From assembly GCF_000003605.2 (NCBI RefSeq), contig NW_003128825.1, positions 1 to 10,007 on the forward strand: 10,007 nucleotides of DNA, written 5' to 3'. The stretch's first letter is position 1. Every line of letters starts with the position of its first letter. Under the pieces are notes generated by a model that was given only the letters and a program-made list of their open reading frames with translations, had not been told where the DNA came from and did no database searches. This document shows positions 1 to 7,680 of this stretch, in pieces. The translations under genes were made by a program, and so were the position numbers. This stretch comes from Saccoglossus kowalevskii (taxonomy: Eukaryota > Hemichordata > Enteropneusta > Harrimaniidae).

Positions 1-1236
1 TTATTGTCAGGACATAAGTATATATTCATTGAAAATAACGGGTATTCAATGCCAGCACTCTGTCAGAGTATTTCACTTTTGAAAATAATATTCAAGTGTG
101 ATCGATCGTGATAAAGTGTTTTCATACATATTGACTGGAATCTGTTGACGTTATGTTGCGTATACGTTAGCTTAGTCACTTAGTACTGCTATAACAAAGC
201 AAACTTGAAAAATATAGGTAAATCATTATTCGAATATCAAACAAAAGTCAATAATATTCCAGCCCAGGACCGGGCGGATTGTACAAACATGTAAAACGTG
301 AATTTTGTACTGGTACAATTTAAGTGTAGTTATAAGATTGTTTGGCGATATTAACACTGTTTGAAATATACATAACATGTCGGGGGTAGTATTAAAGCGG
401 GAGGGTCGTCACCTGCGCACGTAATTACGTTGCATTGGGTCTGAATAAGCAGTCAAGGTATTATACCGTTGCATTGTATAGATATATCGCTTCGTGACGT
501 GCACACGTATGTCCGACTCGATAGTAACACTCCTCACGTGTCTTCGTATTTAGGGTAGTATACACCTTAATTTCAAATTGTAATCTACATATTCGCCCTG
601 TGTTAGCTCGAACAAAAATTCAGTCAAAAATACAGTCTTGTATTTCTATCGATAAAAATATGCTTCATTGCAAAATAAATGAGATCATGTCAAATGTCCC
701 CTTAACGTTTCAACGTAAGTAGCTCGGCCATACAGTGAGAATATCACAGTTCCATGAATTACTAATAAACGTATTATTATAAAACCTCAAATAAGGCTGT
801 ACATTTCTTGTTGGTGTTTTCGAAATGTTATGTAACTGTAGAATCAGTGAGGCATTATTGACAATGTACACTTTGTTTCCTACCACGCACACACGCAGGC
901 ATATACATATATACGCACACGTGTGAATGTCCCAGTAAACGTACTTTCCATCGTACTCCTAATCGTGAATTGTCAGGAGGAAAAGAATTATACGCCTTAA
1001 GGTATATTTAGAGTCATCGCCCATTATGTACAGGCAAGTCATCATAACACGTTATTCTTGCCCCGCTTGACATCATCTATTGCATTTGTGAATGTATTCT
1101 TTTTATGCACGTGTCAGTGCGATGAATAATAATCATACTCCCCTTGGAGTGGATTACAGGGGATTGAGTTCCACGTCAATGGGCTGTGTGTGTCTGTATT
1201 CACTAATTGCCATGTTTCACATTCTAAGGTCTACCA
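1..1236. other. gene-free stretch, intergenic or intronic
   Basis: I see no coding region here. The stretch is AT-rich with scattered ACGT-containing sites. It has a perfect 12-bp palindrome, ACGTAATTACGT, at 419-430, which contains the homeodomain core TAATTA. CACGTG E-boxes lie at 535-540, 918-923 (inside the 10-bp palindrome CACACGTGTG, 916-925) and 1108-1113. A consensus 5' splice site GTAAGT lies at 715-720, but no convincing acceptor precedes it. It could end a first non-coding exon, which cannot be shown from sequence alone. Confidence 0.6.
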
Positions 1237-1254
1237 ATATATATATATATATAT
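1237..1254. repeat. short (AT)9 microsatellite
   Basis: A clean AT dinucleotide run separated by only four bases from the long palindromic TA tract to its right. It probably belongs to the same unstable locus and may be an interrupted part of it. Confidence 0.9.
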
Positions 1255-1258
1255 CCAC

Positions 1259-1264
1259 TTAAGT

Positions 1265-1342
<78 letters not shown>

Positions 1343-1348
1343 ACTTAA
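1259..1348. repeat. perfect 90-bp palindrome built on a (TA)37 microsatellite
   Basis: An uninterrupted TA run (1267-1340, 37 units) is flanked by TTAAGTTG (1259-1266) on the left and its exact reverse complement CAACTTAA (1341-1348) on the right. Because TA repeats are self-complementary, the whole 90 bp is one perfect palindrome. Such tracts are known to extrude as cruciforms and to vary in length. The mirrored flanks go beyond an ordinary microsatellite and suggest either an inverted duplication or a hairpin-forming insertion. The exact TA number may be unreliable in an assembly. Confidence 0.93.
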
Positions 1349-1921
1349 ACTGTTTCATTTTGGCGAGTTGAGAATTTCTCTTATTCGATTTTCCTTTTTT
1401 GGTAATTACGATTAACGAGAAATAATTGAAAAGATAATCAAATCTATTAACATTACTTATATTCAAAATGAAATTAAAATATTCATAATTGCTTGGCGGC
1501 TTATAATGTATGATATATATGTAGATATATATAGATATATAGACAGACGTGTATGTAGAGTGGTATTCAATTTGTATGAACAAGTCAATGTCAATCATGG
1601 CACTGTACAACCTACTCAATAATGTCAAATTACTGCGTCATCGATCTACATACCTCGACAGCATGCGAAAAGTGGGTTTATGGTTCCATATTCAGAGATC
1701 GCTCTTATCGAAGAGCAACATAACCTTTTAATCAATAATCAATCTAATATTGCGAATAATATCAGTTCCTTTCTATAAATGCATTACAGTATTATATTTA
1801 TTACTAAGAGATGTTATTTTCAAATAAAGACTACTTGAATGAGTACTTGGACTTGAAATCAAATGTTTGCCACTATCTCCGGAATGTATGTGTACTTCGT
1901 GAAGATGTATAATTGTCCAAC
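1349..1921. other. gene-free stretch with one short hairpin
   Basis: Apart from the GATATATA run, I see no gene. The frame at 1549-1731 lacks any recognisable motif. A small perfect stem, GCTCTT (1701-1706) with AAGAGC (1711-1716) around a 4-base loop, is within what chance gives. Confidence 0.5.
1505..1547. repeat. imperfect GATATATA/TAGATATA simple repeat
   Basis: A degenerate run of alternating TA broken by G at roughly 8-bp steps, ending in GACAGAC. It is a decayed microsatellite with no sign of function. Confidence 0.75.
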
Positions 1922-1933
1922 TGCGCATGCGCA
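1922..1933. promoter_or_regulatory. perfect NRF-1-type palindrome TGCGCATGCGCA
   Basis: The 12-mer matches the established NRF-1 (Ewg/P3A2 in invertebrates) consensus YGCGCAYGCGCR exactly and is a perfect palindrome. In DNA this AT-rich a chance match is unlikely. NRF-1 sites in animals usually lie within about 100 bp of a transcription start. An ETS-like CCGGAA core lies nearby at 1879-1884, and the following 200 bp (to about 2130) carry more CpG than their surroundings, for example GGGCGCG near 2105. The motif is certain. That it marks a promoter is inference, and the direction of transcription cannot be told. Confidence 0.5.
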
Positions 1934-3149
1934 TTTGGTGATTTTCATGACAACCAAAAATGCTTGTTTAGCTGCATCGATTATCCGCTTTTACTAGATA
2001 CGTAAATCATTTACAAAGCGAAGTGTGTTTTTTTGCGTCATGAAGACACGAACATACAACTTGTACAACACTTGCCAATGTTGCGTTCGAAGCTACTTCA
2101 TTTTGGGCGCGATTCACACGCAATAACAGCAGCAATTGAGCATAAGAACATAGAACTATATAACGAATAGACAAATACAAAATTAATTTCTTATTATTTA
2201 ATAATTATAAATGCAATATACTAATGAATGTATTGACAGGGCACTTTATATATGTCCATATCGTGTTTCGACAAATAGTGTGACACGTGTAATATAATGA
2301 CATTTCCCCTCGGAAATGACAGCGTCACTGCCTTCGATACTTGAAAAATGCTAGTGTAAATGACGGAAAAGTGTCGGGGTCTGCGATATCAGAGAATTTC
2401 ACAATAAACCAATACAAATGAAAACTGACAACAGGAAACTGTTCTATGTAGGAAACATGACACTGATTAAACTTCCTGCACATGTAACAGTGTTCTATGA
2501 ATTGCTAGCTAGACTTCTTCGATGGCATTGTCCTCGATATTTCTCAGAAAAGAAGATGTAATTTCCTCATTGTACCATACATAATTTTATGGTAATGTTC
2601 ACTAATTCTTGTTTGCGGTCATTTTAGACGACAAAAAATATTATAACTCTGTTTTTTGGATGCAATTTTGAGATGTATGTTGGAGTTGGAGTGACACTTT
2701 TTGACACCATCATCTTGCTTTTGTGAAAAAGACACCGATTGTATTTTTTTAATAAAGTGAACTAGATTGGCATTCCTATTGGAATATGTATGTATGTATG
2801 TGTATGTAATTATTGAGATACTATCTCAGTTAACATATTTTATTTTCAACTTCATAACCTAATCAAAGTTGAATATTTTATTGAGTTTTGCATATTTTAT
2901 GGAAACCATGAGCAAACGTAAGAAAAATAGTTCGTGACAAAATAAATTAATATGTCATATACATCATGGCAAAATTTGTAATAAAAGTATCACCTTTAAG
3001 TGTTCATGAATAGTTTTACTCGTAAGTCTTATTGTCACTCGGCTGATTATTGGACTCACTGGGCAACATTGACGGATTCGATGATTAGCTGATATACTAG
3101 TAATTTAATATAAATTGTTATCATATAGGTCGACGCGTTATCAACTATG
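1934..3149. other. gene-free stretch
   Basis: I find no supported gene. It holds a CACGTG E-box at 2284-2289, a TATG microsatellite at 2785-2800, and isolated splice-like words (GTAAGT at 3022-3027) without partners. The short frame from the ATG at about 2903 stops after 12 codons. Confidence 0.5.
2785..2808. repeat. TATG microsatellite
   Basis: Four exact TATG units (2785-2800) followed by the degenerate continuation TGTATGTA. It is an ordinary tetranucleotide repeat. Confidence 0.9.
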
Positions 3150-3161
3150 TGTGACGTCACA
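3150..3161. promoter_or_regulatory. perfect CRE palindrome TGTGACGTCACA
   Basis: This contains TGACGTCA (3152-3159), the full cAMP-response element bound by CREB/ATF-family bZIP proteins, extended to a 12-bp perfect palindrome. The full-length CRE is rare in AT-rich DNA, but a single chance copy in 10 kb is possible. An MluI-like ACGCGT lies just upstream at 3133-3138. There is no TATA box or recognisable exon close by, so a promoter role is unproven. Confidence 0.4.
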
Positions 3162-3801
3162 TTGTGGTGATATGCTTTTCATAAATTCCATATCGGCACC
3201 TGCGTGTGATATGATAGCGAATGGAATGTGGGTTACACAACAAAAACGTTGCTTGTACAACTGGTGCATTTACAATGTTTTGTCTCTTTTGTGAATCCCT
3301 GCACGCCGAGAATTTCCTGTCTCCTTCCTGGATGTATCGCTATTTCGTCTACCGGTTATTTGGTATGATTCGAACGATCATTTAGGCCCACAGTTAGTGA
3401 AATAGTCGCATCATTTATTAAATGAAAATCAATCAATTTCTACTCGAAATCGTTTTCAAGAATATTTTTAATATACAAGTCATTATCAATGACGTAATCC
3501 ACGTTATATTTTAATTTTGGGAAGTATCCATCATTTTGAAACTCTGGTGTTATTTCAAATGGCACCTCCTCCAGGGTTTATTTTCGGTCAAAATGACACC
3601 TTGCAGCAATAAGGCTACTCTCATATTGCACATAATTGTATAATCAAAACCAAAACCGCTTGGAAATTTCAAATCAAAAGAAAAAACAAACATATGTGTT
3701 GTTCATATCACAAACAGTTAAAACATGTATATGTTAAAATAACAATCAAGGCCATCCATCTCGTAACAAATGTGCATATGGCGTTTAAATGAAATCAGAC
3801 T
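3162..3801. other. gene-free stretch
   Basis: I see no start-codon-bearing gene. A frame without ATG stays open for about 54 codons, from roughly 3207 to the TGA near 3369, and looks mildly pyrimidine-rich and Cys/Leu-rich. It has no splice sites or family motif that I can support. Confidence 0.45.
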
Positions 3802-4190
3802 CCCGCCCCGGGGGCAGTTGATAAATAGCTGGGTAGGGAGGTGCCCCTGAGTGCTCAAAAGTGTGACCATTTTTATACCTGGATAGTGGCAAAATCTATA
3901 CCCATATTTATACCAAAGCACCATTTCTGTCATCACTGTTTATTGAAAATAAAACATTTACCGTATTTGCTCTATTAGAAGAGCATCTTCAATAGAAGCA
4001 CATGTAAGCCAATTCACTGAGGAATGTTTGATTTCCGGATTGATGTATATATGGATCTGAGGCCGGGATATCTGAGGTGGAGATATTCGCTCATATACGG
4101 ACCCATAAGTATACCAAATCGGAAAAATATTACCGATATTTATACCTATCTTGATATTTATATCCTATCTCGGATACTTATACCTAAAAT
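3802..4190. repeat. probable dispersed repeat with a TATACC motif series
   Basis: The left edge is a GC clamp (CCCCGGGG at 3806-3813), unlike anything else in the window. From there to 4190 the word TATACC recurs on one strand at 3874, 3897, 3909, 4110, 4141 and 4179. Three copies sit in a longer unit, ACC(C/G)AT(A/T)TTTATACC, at 3866-3879, 3900-3914 and 4132-4146. Read on the minus strand, 4135-4190 holds about three diverged units of 18-19 bp related to GATAGGTATAAATATC. I recall similar GGGTA-rich, TATACC-bearing interspersed repeats in deuterostome and other invertebrate genomes, but cannot name the family. Open frames crossing this region on both strands are read as by-products. Confidence 0.5.
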
Positions 4191-5003
4191 CCAAAAAAAC
4201 GAGACTCAATATCAACCGACAATGGCATCTTGGACACGTTACTCCCTGTACAGTTTTGGCTCGGGAGATACGGAGAACGACTCGTATACGCGTTGACATA
4301 ACACTTTTCGAAATATCTGTCCAAATTAGATAGCCCTTTTGTGTTGCCTCCCTTTACATCCATGTCCCATGCAAATGTTCTGTTTTGCGGTCTAGTTTTT
4401 TGGACAACGAAGTTTTTCTCTGTCATAATTTCGATCACAGAATGACATTTCTGTAGACTTTTCCTTCGACTGATGAGCTCTGTTTGATATCTCTTTATAA
4501 GAAAAGGCAGCAGGGAAAGTCAGTCTTCTGAACCCCGATAACGGTGTCACAAACCGCTTTGAATCTAGAGTAGTAGAAATGATAGCGATTGGAGGCCCTT
4601 CAAAAACACCTGTCTCCTGGCTAACGTGAATATCTTTTTTTTTAACGTGTGACTGGAAGTCGGAACCGAGTTTTCAATTACTGACTCACACCGCCCTTTC
4701 CCGCACTATCTGACTATCTTTATTACAATATAGTACATTGACACACCTGTCAAATTTACTGAAGCATTCATGCATCCAATTGTGCCATGACAATTAGCTA
4801 TTTATGGAAATTGATATTCCCTGTTTTATTAATTTCAATTAGCGGTTCGTTTGATATATACAATTATTGATTCTTGGTAATTATCAAAAGTTTCCCGTCT
4901 GATTATCGAATATAATTAGTATTTTATTAATGTTTTTTATTAATGTTGCTTATTGACCGTTAATACAAGCATGTGATGACACGTCTATTGAATATATTTA
5001 CAG
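4191..5003. other. gene-free stretch with a 13-bp tandem duplication
   Basis: I see no supported gene. The frames at 4024-4296 and 4184-4438 overlap on opposite strands and mostly run out of the TATACC repeat. TTTTATTAATGTT occurs twice in direct tandem (4922-4934 and 4935-4947), probably a replication-slippage product. Confidence 0.5.
4922..4947. repeat. 13-bp perfect tandem duplication
   Basis: TTTTATTAATGTT is present as two head-to-tail copies with no mismatch. This is best explained as a short slippage duplication in AT-rich DNA. Confidence 0.85.
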
Positions 5004-5107
5004 TGTTGGAATCAAAGATGGCGACGTATGTAAAGCGAGTTAATCAATGGAGTAAAAGTTATAACCTGTCTTCAAAGTTAATCCAACTACTTGTACACTC
5101 AGTTTGA
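5004..5107 (+). CDS. candidate start-codon exon or 29-codon micro-ORF
   Basis: An AG acceptor-like word (ATATATTTACAG, ending 5003) precedes AAAGATGGCG, where the ATG at 5018 has A at -3 and G at +4, a strong animal start context. AAGATGGCG also resembles the YY1/initiator element found at many animal start sites. Read straight through, the ORF gives 29 residues beginning MATYVKRVNQW and stops at 5105-5107. Alternatively GTATGT at 5026-5031 could be a 5' splice site, making a 22-nt exon (5004-5025). I recognise no family. The polypyrimidine tract is weak, so this is a low-confidence call. Confidence 0.17.
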
Positions 5108-5176
5108 CTTGATGGTTTAGTTTGTAATACACGTGGAACTAAAAATAAAATTTGCTTTTACTAATACTCAAACATA

Positions 5177-5557
5177 TCAGCAGCTGTTGTTTTGTTTCTC
5201 TGAGATAAAAACGATATAGATCAAAGCCGGTAGGACGATTATAAATGTTGAGCTAAAGCTGCATGTTAATTTTTTCTTCTGCGATTCAAACAAATATGGC
5301 CTATTGGTGGTTATTTTTTGGTTGTATTGTTCTTGAATACAATGCCGTTTATGATTTTTTTTTAATTTAATATATAGATAGTACACCAACATATACATCG
5401 GCAACAATATTTGTTTCAGATTCAATTCGTCCGACTGACGATTATTTTGATGGGAAAGTTTTTCCACGGAGATTACTGAGACATTTTGTGTACGAATCGA
5501 ACAAATATTACTGATTGGCGGCCATATACATATACTTGATCCCATGCCAGTTTTCAT
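5177..5557 (-). CDS. unrecognised 126-codon reading frame, possibly chance
   Basis: The frame starts MKTGMGSSICIWPPISN and ends ...SEKQNNSC. An in-frame TAA lies two codons before the ATG. The N-terminal 50 residues are of mixed composition. The middle is low complexity because of a T-rich run (5355-5363 on plus), and residues near 100-120 are hydrophobic (FIIVLPALIYIVFI), a possible single membrane segment. In DNA of this base composition a frame this long is somewhat unlikely but not exceptional. I recognise no domain, and no good splice sites or promoter flank it. It could belong to the same minus-strand unit as the candidate exon at 5722-5913. Confidence 0.13.
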   Translation of the reverse strand: MKTGMGSSICIWPPISNICSIRTQNVSVISVEKLSHQNNRQSDELNLKQILLPMYMLVYYLYIKLKKNHKRHCIQEQYNQKITTNRPYLFESQKKKLTCSFSSTFIIVLPALIYIVFISEKQNNSC

Positions 5558-5680
5558 TGTATGTTATTTTCTTGTATATTTTACATAGTACATAGATAAT
5601 TTTTTTCCACAAAAATGTTTGTGATTCGATTCAATATGGTCAATTGAACCCAACTTGGTAGTTCACTTTGAGTGAGCTAA

Positions 5681-5688
5681 ATTTGCAT
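5681..5688 (+). promoter_or_regulatory. POU octamer ATTTGCAT
   Basis: This is an exact octamer site of the kind bound by POU-homeodomain factors. A second exact copy lies at 9715-9722. A single 8-mer is weak evidence by itself. Confidence 0.25.
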
Positions 5689-5721
5689 ATCACGAAGAAT
5701 GCGTTATCGCTTGTTTTTCAA

Positions 5722-5913
5722 TCAGTTATCTTGGGGAAATGACGCCATTTTTTTTTGTGTGGAAAATTTTGAAATATTACTTTCGCAATGTACACGATTA
5801 TATTTGTTATTCAAACTTGTCATCCTGTTTAGTTTAGCAAACGATGTTCCTCCCATGACCGCGCTGGCTTCTGTTTCGTACAGGAGACTGGTTTCCTGTG
5901 GATCCGTAGCCAT
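5722..5913 (-). CDS. candidate first coding exon, protein not recognised
   Basis: On the minus strand the ATG at 5913-5911 sits in AACATGG (A at -3, G at +4), with an in-frame TGA five codons upstream. This makes it a clean start. The first 20 residues read MATDPQETSLLYETEASAVM, acidic and with fairly GC-ending codons (ACG, CAG, ACC, CTC, CTG, TAC, GCC, AGC, GCG, GTC). After about residue 30 the codons turn AT-rich and Asn/Lys-rich like the background. This pattern fits a short first exon running into an intron. Donor-like words downstream are weak (for example GTAATA after CGAAA), so the exon end is not fixed. An acidic cytoplasmic N-terminus is plausible, but I assign no family. Confidence 0.27.
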   Translation of the reverse strand: MATDPQETSLLYETEASAVMGGTSFAKLNRMTSLNNKYNRVHCESNISKFSTQKKMASFPQDN

Positions 5914-6022
5914 GTTCCAATGTTTTCAGATCGCAATATTTGTTACCATTGCAATAATAAGGATGACAAGCAAAAAATCACGTCGGTAAATCGGCATGCG
6001 ACTGATTGTGTGTTCTCCCCAG

Positions 6023-6243
6023 ACATGTGTAGTAGCTATTGTTTCAAAAATCGAGGCATAAACACTAGCCGTGAGAGGTGTACCCAAATAGAGATCTACG
6101 GTATCAAACGTCTCGGTAATATTTATTACATGATATACGCACTCTACGCAACTATAGCCGTAAACTACAGTAAATGCCGCCTCCCAGTATTGACTTCAGG
6201 GATGTACTCTTCTGTTATAGGTCAAAATATCATAAAACAGTAA
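6023..6243 (+). CDS. candidate 3'-type or internal exon, protein not recognised
   Basis: TGTGTGTTCTCCCCAG ending at 6022 is a good animal 3' splice site, with a possible branch sequence CTGAT at 6002-6006. From 6023 one frame stays open for 72 codons to the TAA at 6241. It reads MCSSYCFKNRGINTSRERC at its start, followed by a Tyr/Ile-rich middle. Many third positions are C (ACC, ATC, TAC, CTC), unlike the surrounding DNA. GTAAAT at 6170-6175 could be a donor, giving a 147-nt exon. The same frame extends left to an ATG at 5920, so it may simply be a chance ORF. I recognise no domain. Confidence 0.2.
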
Positions 6244-6286
6244 ACATGTACATCAAATTGTTTATACCGTGAGCATGAGACACACG

Positions 6287-6645
6287 GCTGAGAGCAGGTG
6301 TATTAAGATGGACAAGGTATGGTCATCACAAATCGACTACTAACGCAAGCAATGGCAATGTTCAAAGAAAAAAATCAGTCACACGCGACTGGTTTGTGTA
6401 TCGGCAGTACCTATACTATATGTTGTATACGGGCTAATGCTAAAAGGCCTATGCCAATTAGGTCTCCAGTGTTATTAAATTCCAAGTAATGGTAGTTTTA
6501 TAGTGTATTTAAGATTGATGACCGACCAAATTTTCCCCTCCATTTCACCTGAACCAGCTGGAATGCGAAGAGAAATTACACTCAGTGGGATGTAGCACTA
6601 GCTTGTAGTATTTTCTTGTTGAATTCAGTTCATTGTTACTGCGCA
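6287..6645 (+). repeat. diverged duplicate block, copy A
   Basis: This block aligns in the same orientation with 7099-7505. Landmarks in order are CTGAGAGCAGGTGTAT (6288), CACACGCGACTGGTTTGT, the 12-base match GTTATTAAATTC, and CTGAACCAGCTGGAATGC (about 6549-6566). A weaker match continues through TGTTACTG near 6640. Copy A is shorter than copy B in the middle. It is either an old local duplication or two members of an interspersed non-autonomous element. It shows no coding frame and no clear terminal inverted repeats. Confidence 0.75.
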
Positions 6646-6833
6646 AAAAACGTCAAATATTTCGGCTTATGTGAAATGCGATTTTATCGAACAATCTTAA
6701 TTGAATAGATGTCACTGGCTTGTTCCACCGCTGACACGAAGACATGAACAGCAGACACGCACATCAGCGATTGATAGCATCCCAATATTATTTGTTCTCT
6801 GTTAGATCACGCATACAGTGTAGGGTGAATATC

Positions 6834-6883
6834 GTGACGTTTACTTGTACCATTCAGTAGCGAAATTGTACAATAAACGTCAC
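6834..6883. repeat. near-perfect 16/17-bp inverted repeat with 17-base loop
   Basis: The left arm GTGACGTTTACTTGTAC (6834-6850) is the reverse complement of GTACAATAAACGTCAC (6868-6883), except for one extra base in the left arm. The loop is 6851-6867. Each arm carries the half-CRE TGACGT. The structure lies between the two duplicate blocks. It could be a hairpin RNA stem, a pair of opposed protein sites, or the relic of a small inverted-repeat element. Confidence 0.85.
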
Positions 6884-6940
6884 ATCTCTTTATACGTACC
6901 ATGACCACGTGATATACCTGTCCTTACCGTTATCATCGGC

Positions 6941-6967
6941 TTTTTTTTTTCTTTTCTATTTCCCTCA
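6941..6967 (+). other. long pyrimidine tract
   Basis: A run of ten or more T followed by CTTTTCTATTTCCCTCACC is nearly pure pyrimidine. The first AG downstream is at about 6973-6995. It could be the polypyrimidine tract of a 3' splice site, but what follows shows no supported reading frame. Confidence 0.3.
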
Positions 6968-7098
6968 CCAAATGGATATGTAACCCGTTAACAGTAAAGA
7001 GAAGTCCATGTGTGGAATATCAAAATGTATGCCATGCAATCTCAACTCGTAGTTCAATACTTTCGGAATATGTTATAGTGGACCGTAACACCAGGGGC

Positions 7099-7505
7099 CT
7101 GAGCGCAGGTGTATCGAGTTGAGCAAAACTTGAGCGTCACGAATTACTACCACCGGACAAGTCATGTCATGTTGGTGTTTAAACAAGTTTGCCACACGCT
7201 ACTGGTTTGTATAAAGGTAGTGGAATCGCGTACGCGTGTATTACACAATATACGTCATAGGTGACAGCTCAATTATACCTACATTAGGGTGATTGATGCT
7301 GCAGACGGAATAATGTAATAGTTGAAAGAAATATGTCAATTAGTACTGCATAGTTATTAAATTCCAGATAATGGGAGTCGTATATTGATGATGCATTTTA
7401 TCATCTACCACTCCCCCGGCCAATCTATCTGAACAAGATCAGCTGGGATGCAAAATATATTTTTATTTCATACCGCTTTTCTCTTAATCATGTTACTGTT
7501 CTGTC
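7099..7505 (+). repeat. diverged duplicate block, copy B
   Basis: This is the partner of 6287-6645 at an offset of 811 bp. Shared landmarks are CTGAGCGCAGGTGTAT (7099), CACACGCTACTGGTTTGTA, GTTATTAAATTC near 7363, GAACAAGATCAGCTGGGATGC (about 7432-7451) and TGTTACTG at 7491. Relative to copy A it carries about 70 extra bases in the middle (roughly 7225-7330), which include CGCGTACGCG. The two copies are clearly related but heavily diverged, so the duplication is old. Confidence 0.75.
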
Positions 7506-7567
7506 TGGATAAAAAATGTACTGTCTTATATGATCGCGCTTCATACGTAAATTGCTATTATTGAGGT

Positions 7568-7600
7568 GTATAGTTTATTTTCCTATTTTAAACTATATAC
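7568..7600. repeat. AT-rich hairpin
   Basis: TATAGTTTA (7569-7577) and TAAACTATA (7589-7597) form a perfect 9-bp stem around an 11-base loop, with GTA and TAC further out. The AT-rich stem may well be chance. It lies just after duplicate block B. Confidence 0.5.
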
Positions 7601-7680
7601 TATAAGTGTGATGTGAACGGCACTTTTTGAATATATAAATCGTAACCAATTACATTACATATATCTGTATGTCTGAAACA

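Noticed and set aside
710-892. 60-codon minus-strand frame, and similar ones at 1549-1731 and 8831-9013
   Set aside because: Frames of this length are expected by chance in 10 kb, and none has splice sites, motifs or codon bias to support it.
1224-1628. 134-codon minus-strand reading frame
   Set aside because: It is open only because it crosses the TA and GATATATA repeats; the translation is mostly repeated Tyr-Ile. It is not a gene.
1701-1716. Terminator-like hairpin followed by a short T run
   Set aside because: The stem is only 6 bp, and intrinsic terminators of the bacterial type are not expected in an animal genome.
3207-3371. ATG-less open stretch of about 54 codons on the plus strand
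   Set aside because: It has no acceptor with a convincing pyrimidine tract at its left edge, no donor, and no family resemblance.
3718-3936. 72-codon minus-strand frame
   Set aside because: It runs through the GC clamp and TATACC repeat, shows no domain, and is explained by the repeat-like sequence.
4024-4438. Overlapping frames on both strands (4024-4296, 4151-4333, 4184-4438)
   Set aside because: They overlap each other in opposing directions and arise partly from the TATACC repeat. No codon bias or motif supports any of them.
5699-5989. 96-codon plus-strand frame
   Set aside because: It is largely the antisense of the minus-strand candidate at 5722-5913. The minus-strand start context and codon use are better.
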